NCBI GenBank assembly: GCA_037952775.1
Contig: JBANAY010000004.1
Location: forward strand, 5,270,001 to 5,334,000
DNA from: Clonostachys chloroleuca
Taxonomy: Eukaryota; Ascomycota; Sordariomycetes; Hypocreales; Bionectriaceae
DNA length: 64,000 nucleotides
Direction of reading: 5' to 3'
Part shown: in pieces, positions 33,473 through 45,281 of the stretch
How the letters are laid out: each line of letters starts with the position of its first letter
Position numbering within the stretch: the stretch's first letter is position 1
Program-made: the position numbers and the translations under genes
Notes under the pieces: generated by a model
The model's database searches: none
What the model was told of the DNA's origin: nothing
What the model saw: the letters and a program-made list of their open reading frames with translations, nothing else

Positions 33473-33480
33473 CTCTTATA
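33473..33480 (-). promoter_or_regulatory. TATA-like box of the secreted lipase gene
   Basis: TATAAGAG on the minus strand, 73-80 bp upstream of the start ATG. This is a sequence and position match only. Confidence 0.4.
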
Positions 33481-36400
33481 CCTTTCATGAGCATCAACCA
33501 AGGTGAAACTTAGCATAATAAACGTTTACCAATTGGGTAGCTTCGCGCGAGGTCCCCCAGTCAGCTTATTTGCGTTGCAGATCATCGGGATTCGGGCTAC
33601 ACGAGAAACGTCAACCGCCGACCGAACGAACGCAGAAAATTTACATTAGATTCGCTGTTGAGAGCGATGCCGGCAAATAGAGAAATCTTGCTCTAAAATC
33701 TGCATTTGATCGATTGTTGTAGATTCAATATGGGCTGCCTCAAATTCCTGGAGAGCCGGGGTCGGAGTTGAAGCCCTCTACTTGACCCCCTGCATCATCA
33801 CTCGCGGATTACTATTGACCGAAAAGCTTTGGCCATAATCTAACCACAACACGAGATATCTGAAATTTGGGGAGGGATCGCGCTCGTAAGCCCATTCCTT
33901 ACTGATTGGTCTTTGCATACAACTGGCGGAAGTGCGCTTAACTTCGATCATGACTACCAGATCAAACGATTTAGCACTCCCGCATACATAATCCAACGTG
34001 AATAGGGGAAAGTGCCAGCTTAGGGGCAAGATCAACGGGCAATCGACGTCTCTGTTGTGATTAGGACTGCCAATCGTGCAGGTAGCCTAGTTGACATTGA
34101 AAATAAGGGGAAACCGAGCCTTTGAAGTCTCTCGATTCGGAAAACAAGTCTGCGAAACACAAAAAGAGGTTATACTGGGCTTCAAAACTATGAAAATTAT
34201 ATCAAAAAGTAGTCGATATGATAACAATCCACCTAGTTACCCCCTGCCAAGCGTGAGGGCCTACTTGTAAGCCCTACCCGGTACCACTCATCGACCAATG
34301 CCTCTTCACGCCAGCGGCATCAAAGGCGCACTTAATGACTTGCTGTCCTTGTAAAATTGTCGATTTGGTCTATCTAAACTATATTTACTCACGTTATTCT
34401 TATATTTTTGTGGCTCATTTACTTAGAGTGAGCGGATCGTCACGACCATCTCAGATATTGCATTGGTCTAAATTACCATTTTTTTGTCATATCCTAGCTT
34501 AAGGATTATTTTTATTTTGAATATGCCCACAGCTCTTCGGTCGAGATGTGATTCTCCAGTAACGTATGCCTGGCGTCGGCATGAACAATGCAAGCCAGTA
34601 CCTCGAGTTTGGTCTTTGATGCACATCGACTTCACACAATCCAACTGTATTGTCCGCGATGTGAGATCGCCGCTCCCATCGTCTGGCAAATGGCTGGATT
34701 CTTTGGTTTGAAGACTGCCGGAAAAGTGCATGAAGAGGTCAGGTCACCAAGAAAGGAGGATTATGCTCAACTTGAGTGATCAAAGGAGTATGTGGGGATC
34801 CTACGCAGGATGTTCTTCTGGCAAGATCTTTACTGCATTTCCTACCTGTAGGTATAATTTCAATGAAGTTGAGCCGGTGAAATTGCTGATATAGTCTGGA
34901 CGGCCGTACTGTTTGGAAATGGGAGATGGCCACGTTTTCATGATCTTGTAATTCTATCGGATAGATTGTCCTGAAAGCTTTACGTGTAGAATTCTAGGAT
35001 CATATGATCGCTTATAGGAAAAAACACACACGGAGCTGTAAAGCCCCAACGTATATCACTCGTCATAAGCGAATAAAGTAAAATGTGAACATGGATGATT
35101 TTCAGGCCGGTTAGCCACGGTAACTCCCAGTCTATGCTTCACCCACTAGACGTAGAGAAAAAAGGCCACCTCTCAATGTAAGCACAAACGTCATACGTTG
35201 TCGTCACAACAAGGAGACCCATGGTCATTGAACCCAAAGGAACAGCTGTGCCATGTCCTGCTCAACAGGTCTTGGGGTTTTCCTCTCCATATTTTGTCTC
35301 ATTCAGCGCCACAACTGATGATCTGGCCCCAGAGCATTTAGCTGAGAAGACTATACGTCATGCTTTCAGGTGGAGTTCATCGTATAAGTTAGATTGGCGT
35401 GAGCAACAGCAGATTGAAAAAAAAAACAGGCTTATTTGAATACGAGCCGTGGCTGACCATCGTTTTCAAAATCACACAGGTACATGCGAGAATATCATGT
35501 CAAGCCCACGTTAATGTCAGAAGCTGAACAAGGACACATACAATCTCCCTGTCTCATTTTTGTCATCAGGTCAACGCAAGTGATGATTTAGACTCCTGGA
35601 GTAGTTTAATGTTGAGAGTGGTAATTGAAACACCAAATTAAAGTTGCCATGCTACGAATTTTTGTTCCGACCATTGTCTCAAATACCAGGGACATGGCAA
35701 GCAATAAATGGGTGGGCGGAAATTCACATCATGTCGTCATACAAGCGTGTGCATTGCAGCTGGGCAACTAGCGTAACGAATCGATGGTCAGCCGCTCAGG
35801 CGCTTCAGCTCAGCCTGTGTTCCGTGGCTTGCGGTGACACATAATGGCGTATGGGACAAGACTCACAGCTCGTATATGCATCGTCTGAAGATGAGATCAC
35901 AGGGATAGCCTGCTGGGGAACCGCCAAGATTGTGGCTGGAAGGATGATAATAATGGCCAGCATATTATGACGAATCCTTACGAGTATGTGTGTCTTGATC
36001 AACATGACCATAGATAATCTAGAACGAAAAAGGGGCTCGGAGGGATAGCTTGGCAAGAAGTCTGGCTCATCGGATATCGGAATAAACCAATATTTCAGCA
36101 ATGCCTTCCAATCTGGTGTTACCCACGGGCGTCTGGTCTGAGCAGTTTCCGAAGAGAACGTGACTAGGAATAAGTGGGCTTTACTTAATACATACCTGAC
36201 CGAACATCTCATACACTCCAATATATATTCATTCATAACTCTCTTGGTGAGGTAGTGGGTATGATTTTGCCATCATCGGAGTGCGAACTTTGGTGGATTT
36301 TGAGAAACGTAGGGTTCTCAATAAGAAGCATAACTTACGACCAAAAGAAAGGGGGATAAGTCGATGCATTTTTGAAACTCGTGATGATATTAATTACACC

Positions 36401-37163
36401 GAGATGGCGCGGCGTGTGACTTGTTCGCGTTACACAGCACTGTCAACTTCGGAATTACTCTCCTACCCCTGTATAAAACCTGGTACTACTCTATATGGTA
36501 TGATATTGAAGGTGTATACTTATGAAAGCCTTTTAGATCTTCATAGACATTGGGTAATAAGCCCCGGAGCTATTGGGCTCGGAGTAGTACGAAAAGGTCT
36601 CGAGCAGCAACGTGCCTGATCAGGTTGATTGACTATGCTCATAGACCCGGGTTTTTACGACAACGCGGCACTTTAGCCCAAAGACGCGGATCTACGGAAT
36701 ACATGTACGAGGTTCAGGCACCATGACAGCATATGCATTGCTGTCTACTAACAAGGCACATCCTAGCTGTTGGTAAACAACCACAACATATTGCCGCATA
36801 TCAGGATGCAGAATCTGCACTACGTTTGCAATAAACGGCTGGACGTATCCATGCCGGCACCCGGGAGATTCTGGTGCTGTGATCAGCTTAGTAGAGCGCA
36901 CTGCATCGTGAGATTCGAGCCCTTGAATGAAGTACAAGATGAAATTATTTAAAACCTATTGCTGTGTCTCATTTGCGCCCTGATGTGCCGACTAATTGAG
37001 CTTCCTAACAGTCACCGACTAGAACTGAGTTTCACTTACTATCGAAGTCTGTTCCACCTTTGGAGAGATGGGTAGTCGATCATTTCCTTGGATACCAGGT
37101 CCAAGGTCAAGCCTGGGAAATCTAGGTCGAGGTTCCCATCAAAATAGAACCAATGGGTAATGA
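33481..37163. other. Gene-free AT-rich interval
   Basis: About 3.7 kb without a supported gene. Open frames at 34468-34780 (both strands), 35221-35439, 35805-36236 (minus) and 36281-36619 have no recognisable domain. AT-rich patches occur near 34340-34520. A TATAAAA sits near 36473, but no gene follows it at a normal distance. This could be decayed repeat sequence or true intergenic DNA. Confidence 0.5.
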
Positions 37164-39034
37164 ATGAACAGTTTGATATTCGAAATGTCTCAATCACAGA
37201 AACTGACACAATCTGACAGGCTATCCCTGCTCGGGACTCTACTGGCGCCCCTCTTACCAGCATTTCTAACGAACAACCCACTGCCGAATGGGGCCCCTTG
37301 GAGCCTGTTGAATAGTCACACGAACTACTATGAAGAAAGTCCAAACACAGGAGTAATTAGAGCCTATGACTTCACTATTAGCCGAGGACAACTTGCTCCT
37401 GATGGCGTACAATGAGAAGTTCTCATGATCAATGGAGGTTTTCCCGGTCCTACAATCGAGGCCAACTGGGGTGATACTATTCAAGTCACTGTACATAACC
37501 AGATTGAAGACGAAGGCGTGGCCTTGCATTGGCACGGGTTTCTGCAAACTAGCACACCTTGGGAGGACGGTTCCCCAGCCGTCACCCAGTGTCCTATTGC
37601 TCCCGGGAAGAGTTACACTTACAACCTGCACGCCAATCTTTACGGGACAAGCTGGTATCACTCTCACTATTCTGCCCAGTATGCTGGAGGTCTGACTGGC
37701 CCAATCGTCATCCATGGGCCGCCCAGCATCGAGCTCGAGCAGTATGATATTGACATTGGTCCCATCATGCTCTCGGACTGGTACCATGCCGAGTATTTCG
37801 ATTTAGTTGAACAGACCATGGCAAACACTGATTTTGTCCCCGTCTTTGCTGATAACAATCTGATCAATGGAAAGATGAACTTCAACTGCTCTACCCTGCC
37901 GCCTAGACACAACAGTATGCCGCCCTGCTTTGACGATGCTGGCATATCGAAGTTTAGGTTCAAGAGAGGAAAGAAGCACCTTCTGCGTTTGATCAATTCT
38001 GGTTCAGAGGGCTTGCAGCGTTTCTCAATCGATGGGCACATTCTAAAAGTTGTCTCGAACGATTTCGTCGCCATCAACCCTTACGAGACTAAAGCAGTCA
38101 CTCTCGGCATTGGCCAACGTACAGACGTTGTTGTGACTGCAAACGGAGAGCTTGACGCATATTGGATGCGCAGCAATATTTCCAGAATTTGTGGTCTTAA
38201 CAACAGCCCAGATGCGGTAGCAGCTATTTACTACGACGACACAGATGATAAGTTGAAACCAGCGTCGCAAGCCTGGAACGTTCCCGATCCAGGGACATGC
38301 GCGAACGATGATCTCAATATTACCATTCCAGTCATGGAGCTGAGAGTCCCAGAACACGATTTGTATCTCGAAATGCCGATTGATCTGTTTGTAAATGGGT
38401 CTGGAGTCACGCTTTGGTCTATGGACGGAGTTTCCTTCCGAGGGAATTACAATAGTCCAACATTGTTACTGGCCAATCTTGGGAACCTGACCTTTGAAGA
38501 AGAGTGGAATGTTCGAAACTTGAAGGATTCCAAGAGTGTCAGAGTCAACGTGATTAACAATTCAAATACCTCGTAAGCAATGTTCATACCACCCTCATCT
38601 GATCATAACTAACTTCCTTAGCCACCCAATTCACATGCACGGATTCAACATGTACATTCTTCATGAAGGCCCTGGAACGTGGGACGGCACCATAATCAAC
38701 CCACACAACCCTATTCGTCGTGATGTGTATCAGCTACGGCCCAATGGGCATCTGGTAATTCAGTTTGATGCTGCCGCTAATCCAGATATGCGTTTTATCC
38801 CCGCTGTTCCCTTAAGGATTACTCAGTATTACTCACTAGTATCTTCAACTAGGCGTTTGGCCATTTCATTGCCACATTGCATGGCATGTATCTGCAGGCT
38901 TTTTCATCCAGTTCCTCACCAACCCCGAAGAAGTTGCGAAGATGAGAATCCCCAACGTTGTTGCTGAGACATGTCGTGAGTGGGCTGAGTGGACGGGAAC
39001 CAACATTCCAGCCCAAATCGATAGTGGTCTCTGA
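37164..39034 (+). pseudogene. Laccase-type multicopper oxidase, apparently inactivated
   Basis: All four copper-binding motifs of a three-domain ascomycete laccase are legible: HWHG, HSH in 'SWYHSHYSAQYAGG', 'HPIHMHGFNMYIL' and 'HCHIAWHVSAGFF'. The ancestral structure would be 37164-38572, 38622-38785 and 38853-39034, with 585 codons. Two lesions are visible. First, an in-frame TGA at 37413-37415 (codon 84) sits between 'LAPDGVQ' and 'EVLMINGGFPGPTIEANWG', where laccases usually have Arg, so CGA to TGA is likely. Second, the donor of the second intron reads AT at 38786-38787 where GT is needed to join 'NP' to 'GVWPFHCH'. Both are transitions. A cryptic donor 7 bases downstream (38793) would keep the frame with a three-residue change, so only the stop is certain. 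Laccases oxidise phenols in the cell wall or outside; no clear signal peptide is seen here. The rest of the frame is intact, which suggests recent loss. Confidence 0.82.
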
Positions 39035-39271
39035 CTGGAGAAAGATGCTATGATTTTCACTGTTTACGATTGTGTGATGATGGAAGATGCAAGTGACTAG
39101 AGAGAATACTTTAGCTCAAATATTGAGGAGGTTGTTTATTGGAAGCTTATGAATGAGATTAGTCCTCCGAGGATGTTCTTTCGCCCTTCACTATACTTCG
39201 TGGTTTAGAGACCACTCCTCCCGGCGGCTCCTCCAGACGTGCTTGTCCTTCCTCATTCAGGGCTTACTCTT

Positions 39272-39831
39272 CTACTTCTTGTCTGCTGCTGCTATGATCC
39301 TATCTGCAGCAGCACCTGCGACGCCACCCATAGTTGCCCCAACGGCAGTGAAAGTACCCGTGACGACTGAAACGCCATAACCACCCATCCCAGCACTCTG
39401 GAGTGTACTAAACCCGACACATCCGGCAGACTGCATAGCTGCCGCCGTTGAACCTTCAATACAATGGTCAGTGTGAAGACGTGAAACAGTAGGGAAGTGA
39501 TCTTACCGGCGACAGGTCCGATAGCGCTGAAGCCAGCAGTCCCAAGCAGGGCAGGCATCACCAGCGGAGCGGCGGCTGCACCTACAACCACACCGGCGGC
39601 AGTATAGAACAGCTTCGGGTTTTCTTTGAACGTGTCTTCGGTGTACTGATATGCACCTTCGATTGATTCCTGTGCGCTGGATGCGGCACCCTCGATTTTG
39701 GTTCGCACATCCTGCCAGTCGACACCATCCACGATCTTCGCGGCCTGCTTTGAGGCTGCGGCAACGCCAACCGCGGTTTTGAGGATTGCGTCCTCAGCCC
39801 ATGATCCGTTCTTCTTCTTGAAAACCTCCAT
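39272..39831 (-). CDS. IFI6/IFI27 (ISG12)-family small hydrophobic protein
   Basis: Exons 39507-39831 and 39272-39453 (53-bp intron) give 168 residues from the ATG at 39831. Residues 1-75 are an amphipathic, Ala-rich helical region ('ILKTAVGVAAASKQAAKIVD'). The C-terminal half is a Gly/Ala-rich membrane domain of the interferon-induced 6-16 type: 'GVVVGAAAAPLVMPALLGTA', 'GFSAIGPVAGSTAAAMQSAG', then 'GGYGVSVVTGTFTAVGATMG'. Animal members localise to mitochondria or the nuclear envelope and affect apoptosis; the role in fungi is unknown. Without splicing the protein loses this glycine-rich continuation, which supports the intron. The frame remains open upstream to 40152, but that part shows no conserved pattern. 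The gene converges with the laccase, about 240 bp apart. Confidence 0.85.
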
Positions 39832-40574
39832 GCTGGCCCTTAATAGATTAGGCAAAGAACGCATCGACATCCGATGCTTCGGTGAGACTTTCTTCCTTCG
39901 ACGCGAGAGGTAAGTACCTTGTGCGATGCCTTTAGGCTTCTGATGAATTACCACTGCGTTGTCTTGAGTGTTGAGCACGGCGGCGCTTTCGGCAGGTATG
40001 GAGGTAGTGATGAAAGAGAGGAGAAGAACGCGGTGCGGCCAGGGCGAGATTTCCGCGTTTGTAGGTGCCCAACCAACAGAAGGTACCTCAAATGACGTGT
40101 CTATGTTTGTTAAGGCTGCCTGATGGTTCGCAATACTGATTGGATCAAACAAACCACTCTCCTGCTGCTTCCACTATAGGCCAGTGGACTCCTCACCACA
40201 AACGGCTTTACTGAAAATTATGAAACATGGGCCATTGTGTTCCAGGGGGAGTTACTTTTCTCCTCTAAATTTAGATACCTTGGAGATATCTTTAAGTCAC
40301 TTGTTTTTGACACCTCTAAGCCAAATGGCTGGTCGTTGACTGCGTTGAGGTCGCCAGTTGATCAATGCCGACTGGCTCAAAGAAATCAAAACATGGTTAT
40401 TATACCTCTACAATTACATTGCCCACAATGCTCACAAATGCAGTTGGTCCTTATGCCAAGTCTCCCATCTGCCTCGACCCCACCACTCGATGAACGCTGT
40501 TCACATTGCGATACTCTCGTAATTCGTTAATAATGTGGCTGAGATTTGGTGGTCTCAAAATTCAAATGGCATTG
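39832..40574. other. Intergenic region
   Basis: About 740 bp between two minus-strand genes. A plus-strand frame at 40237-40530 contains two CxxC pairs, but it lies antisense in the 3' flank of the Wss1 gene and has no recognised family. I do not call it a gene. Confidence 0.4.
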
Positions 40575-41852
40575 TCACTTCGAACTCTCCTTCATCTGCC
40601 CACAACTTGAGCACGTCCACCATTGGCGCTCCATTACTTGGCCGCAGTATCCGCACATCCAAAACTGGGAAACGGCTGGTTCTGGAGGTTTCTGTTGTCT
40701 CACTGCCATTGCTCTTTTGCCAGACCCAGAGACAGCGCTGGGTTTGGGTCGCGGGCTCTCCTCTGTGAGATCAATGATTTCCGGACTCCTCGCCCTCTTC
40801 TCTCCCAGTGTTGATGATTCCGAAGTAGCGTCGGAGTGGTTATCGCTGGAACGTTTTGTCCCGCAGGCATCACAACACAGAAACTCTGGCTGGTTAAGTA
40901 GTGTGCAGATACTGCAAACCCATCCTCCGCCCCAAGTTTTGTGCTGGCGTTGACTGGATGCAGCAGCCTCGGCCGTTGGTGTTTGTTTGGTCACAGATGG
41001 ACTGTCTGCCGACCGATCATTTGATGGACCTGCCTGGTCTTTGGCCTTGTCCTCTTGAACGAGTTCCCACAACGCTTGGGCAATCGCCACTTCATTTGCC
41101 TCGTCCTCCTCTGCCTGTGTGCGAAACCCATTCTTGGTGGCAGTGTCGCCAATGTCGTAGATCTCCTTCTCTGTCAGCCGCTGGGTCCCGCAACCCTCCA
41201 TGGTCCTCTTTCTTCGCTCTGCAGCGGCTGCGATGGCCTGCCTCATGTTACGAGCCGGCGCTGCACCGCTTCCTCCGAGCCGTCTTACGAACCCGGTTCC
41301 TTGACCCTGGGCACGGCGCTTCTCTGCCTGCTGCCGAGCCAGTCGGCGGGCCTCCAGGGGGACACACTACTGCCCCCGAGCCTTTGGCCCTGGGAGAGGA
41401 ACCCCTCACCTGAGTAGCCCTTCATGATCAGGCCCTCCTGCTCCTGGCGCAGCTGATCCCACAGGGCGTGGAACTGTTCATTGTGAGGCCCGTGGACGAT
41501 GTGGCAGAGTTCATGGAGCATGGTATCGACGACGGATTCAAATGGCATGAACTGGTCGCGGTCGCCAGGGTATCTCAGGCGCAGACATACCTTCTGCCCT
41601 TTATTGACGTTGAGACCTGACAAAGCAACGGTGAGTCTTGGGTTTGGGATATGAGGACTATGCTCCGGACTTACCTAGGAGATTTTGCTGCTCTGGATAG
41701 AACTCAACGAGCTGCTTAACTTTCCACCCCCGTGCTCTCATTATTGGCTTCACCATGGAGGCCACCTTTTTCAGGGTGTGCAAGGCATTGTCAGCGCGAG
41801 GGAAGTCCGACAGATGCGAATAAGATAACACAGCGGGATCATGTTCAGGCAT
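40575..41852 (-). CDS. wss1: Wss1-type SUMO-linked DNA-protein crosslink metalloprotease, with an apparent 1-nt frameshift
   Basis: Exons 41675-41852 and 40575-41616 on the minus strand. The WLM domain carries the zinc-protease motif HExxHxxxGxxH in 'HELCHIVHGPHNEQFHALW'. After it come a basic linker, a RanBP2-type zinc finger ('WVCSICTLLNQPEFLCCDAC'), a SUMO-interacting motif ('EIIDLTEESP'), and a second Cys4 finger at the C-terminus ('WMCGYCGQVMERQWWTCSSC'). Wss1/SPRTN proteases cut proteins crosslinked to DNA and act on sumoylated substrates in the nucleus. The frame as written stops at 41285 (169 residues). The break is in a G5 run on the plus strand (41357-41361). With one more base the frame runs 'LEARRLARQQAEKRRAQGQG' into the downstream part, for about 406 residues, a normal length. 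Assembly under-calling is the likely cause. Confidence 0.9.
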
Positions 41853-42375
41853 CGTGGTGAGTCGTGAGTGCGGTGTCTGGATATGCCGGTCTCCTACTCC
41901 GGTCGAAAAGAGCATGAAACAAGCGCGGAGACAAAGAAAATGAGAGGTTACAGACGCGGCCTGCTAAGTCGCTAGGCTGCTTTATTTGACATGGGCAAGG
42001 ACCTCCGGCGTGAGCTTGACAGGTTCATTTTTCACCGTGAATTTGTACGTGATGGACGGACAAGGCAGCCATCACCAAGTTGCTGATGACGAAGCGGAAC
42101 ACGTGCTGACTGTCCAAGTTGGTGGTCTGGCTACAGCGCCATCAGGGACCCATCAGCCATTATCAGAATATTCGGTGTATTGCCACCTGACAAATTGTTG
42201 TCTTATTTATTCTTGCCGGTTCCTCGGTATTCTATCAACACTGGACAATGATTATTTCTATTGCATTGGGCACCAAGCTCACAGGCTACCTAGAACCGTT
42301 CTACACGCCATCCACATTCCATCAATCTGGTTTCTGAGCTATCGTGTGGTCAGCATACTGTCTTGCCTCTGTCTG
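41853..42375. other. Intergenic region
   Basis: About 520 bp between wss1 and the F-box gene, both on the minus strand. A long plus-strand frame (41986-42990) starts here, but most of it is antisense to the F-box gene and shows no domain. Confidence 0.45.
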
Positions 42376-45281
42376 CTATTCACGAGATCGTACCTCAACA
42401 GTGTAAGAGGGCACCAGCTCTTGTATCCCAACAATAACATCATCATCACGGTAACCACCCCGTGTAATTTTGCCCAAAAACATCTTGAGCGCAACCGCCC
42501 TGCCTCCCCCTTCGCCTGCAAATCGCACTTCGGAAAGTTGCAATGCACTGGTGTCGACTTGCCAATATCCCCAGACTGGACTCTCTACCTGTCCCTCGAC
42601 GACAAACTGTATTGCAGCAATGCTCATACAACTATGACGCCAGATTCTCAGGCTCGTCAACTTCTTCCGATCGACGTTCCAAGTCTGCTGATGGTAATGC
42701 GGCACCAGGTCGAGTTGTTCTCGAACACTCGATCCCAGCTTACACCCAAGGCAGGTTGCATCCTCAGGAAATCTGTCAGGCCCAACAGATTCCTCATAAC
42801 CATCAGTATGCTTGAAAGTGATGGCCGTGATGGGGGCCAGGATGGGATCACCACTGTTGTGAGTCAAGGTCACTCGTACTTCCGTCAGCGGCCGGCTGCA
42901 GTCAATCCTACTGACAACACTGGCCATTGGCAGCAGGATTCTGGCGTCGTCACGCGAGCCCAATACAGCGCCCGACTCCCTGAGGTTTGACGGCAACATG
43001 GAAGGCTCCCAGGTGTAGTTGTTGGAATCCCTCGGGACAGCCGGCAGAGTATCTGTGTCGACATAACCTAGGTCCACTGAACCGACGGTGCCTATGCTCC
43101 GAAGCATTGTATCACTCGGATCATTGCCGGTGGACTGCCAGCAACCATAAAACCCGCAGATTTTCAGCTGGACTTCGTTATCCAGGACATCCAATCTGCC
43201 AGAGTTGCCTGACGATCGCCCGACGGCCAAGGTGCGACCTCGATTTGTGAGAATAGTCAGAGAATCAGGCTCATCCTGCAAAGTGGCATAGACCAGGGCA
43301 ATCCTCTCCCCGCCCTTGCCATCGATACTCAAGTTCTTCATAGCTTGATGTCGGGTGCCCACTTTGCGGCTTGCCTGGTGACCGTAGGTAACCTCGATCC
43401 CACCAAGACAGATATCCACTGAGATGGACGTGATATCAGCCAGCTCCTCGTCAGATGTTCCCAACATTAAAAGGTCCATCGGAGCATCATCTTTGAACCC
43501 AGAAACTCTAAACTTGTTCACCCTGGGTTGAGACAGCCTGATATATGTAGGAGGAAGCTCTCTCCACCACGGATACTCCATTGTGGAAGTGCTGTAATTG
43601 TTTCTGAGAGTGTCCACGATCCGCGAGCTATCTTCAGCAAGTGACAATGATTGCCCAATAAGCCCGAGTTGGACCAAAAGACCATCTTCGCTACGACATG
43701 TTTTGAGTGCAACGACGAAGTGATCCTCCTTCACATAAAAGAGACGTTTATCGCCCTCGGACGAGCCCAGTCGCACTGGGAGCTGCTTTGCGAAAAGAAT
43801 GTCAAGGCCGAAAATGCGACGCTTGTTCTGCCCCCATTCAGCACCAACCTCGCGAGTAGTGATGATAAAACCTGTAAGCCAATCGTCATTAGGGATAGGT
43901 ATCATGTCCCGTTTATCTTGGGCTGTGATCGCGTGGAGACCTCTTTCCTTGCGTGCATGGAGGTCGACAAGATATCCTTCATCCGTCCAGTCCGCCGTAA
44001 TGGTCGGCTTTGCATCAGGAAGCTCATGAAACATGTCGAACAAGGTTTCAGTTGATGGCTTCCAAGGATAGTCTCCGGGGCCTGCCCAGCCCCTGGCTTC
44101 CGGCTCATAAGCATCTCTCAGGACGGGTGGTTCCATTGCACCCCAAGCTAGCAGATTGGACTGCAGCTCAGTGTATGGTTTGAGAAAGTTAGGACACATC
44201 TGCTCCCAGATTCTCCGTCTGTTGCATAGCCCAAAGACTTTGTCTTTTGTCTCTGAGGAAGGCAGGCTGGCAAGGTCTAGTTTGTGATAAACTTGTTTCC
44301 AATCAATGGCCGTTACCTCCGAGTCCGTGGGTGTTGGCATGTCCCAGAGCCACGGCATGTCGTCGTGGAAGCGCTTTCTCCAAAATCCATTGCCCAGCTG
44401 AATGTTAGCAAAGGCAGGGGATGACTTCCGGAGCTCAAAGACCGGACCCATGTGCGAAAACTGAGACATGATAAGGAGGAGGATATCAGCGGGCAATTTT
44501 GCGAATGGATCACCTTCCGTTTGGTATACTTTGAATTCGCCAGCATGATCTTGATTCTGAAGAGGAAGGCTGTCGTATAGCTGATTCATCCCCTTGACTT
44601 GAATTGGGTTAAACACACAATGCTCTGCCCCTCTTGTGACTTCCCAGTACTGTCCCATATACTCAGATATGTCACCGTAGTCGAGATTGAGGCCACTTGA
44701 CCCAGAAGACACGTCATCTGGAGCTAATTTCTCGAAGACAGCATGTAGAAGAGTCTTGTCCACTTCAGAGACGCCCAAGAAGTGACCGAGAAGCTCACGA
44801 CACTGGGTGTGAAAGGGCACACATTGAGGCATGTCGTCAGTCCCCCAATACCTGGAGTAGATATAAGCTTTGATATGTTCACCCATGAATCGCGGGCTGC
44901 ACTTACGCAACTGCAGTCCCAGGCTCGTCTATATCTAGTAGTGCAGGATCAGGGTCGCTTCCGAGCTCGTAATGGAAATATCCACAGTCGTCCTCCTGAG
45001 CCGGGCCCGAAACCCAGACACTGATCAATCTGATTAGCGAATTTGACCGAGTGGCTATGGTTTCGGCATATCTCTCACGGGCATTCTGCACTGGTTTCGG
45101 AGTTCTCCCCAATGAGCCTGACGTCTTCCAGCCAATTCAGCTCCGGGTCCTCCCCATCGGCCAACACAGCAGGATCGTAGGTGTAAGCTGAATTAACATC
45201 TTCGTCATCTTCCTCAAAAATCCACGATGGCTTTCGAAGAGCCCCGCCGCAAATGGCGCAATAGACGTCGAAGCCTCCCAT
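42376..45281 (-). CDS. Large F-box-type protein (fungal DUF7600-like)
   Basis: Exons 45079-45281, 44907-45020 and 42376-44851 on the minus strand give 930 residues with the frame closing at both introns. The N-terminus 'MGGFDVYCAICGGALR' has a CxxC pair of the type seen at the start of this fungal family. 'LEDVRLIGEN' and 'VSGPAQEDDCGYFHYE' follow across the first intron. An F-box-like segment lies near residue 230 ('DPFAKLPADILLLIMSQFSH' then 'FWRKRFHDDMPWLWD'). The long C-terminal part resembles the DUF7600 region: 'NRRRIWEQMC', 'DWLTGFIITTREVG', and galactose-binding-like beta repeats. F-box proteins usually recruit substrates to SCF ubiquitin ligases; the substrate is unknown. The family name is from memory, but the F-box and the exon structure are visible. 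Confidence 0.8.

Noticed and set aside
35805..36236. Minus-strand frame whose end looks like a small secreted protein ('MLAIIIILPATILAVPQQ', ATG near 35963)
   Set aside because: Only about 52 residues after that ATG with two cysteines and no family. It is possible but too weak without transcripts.
41986..42990. Plus-strand open frame of 334 codons
   Set aside because: Mostly antisense to the F-box gene, whose splicing and domains are well supported.
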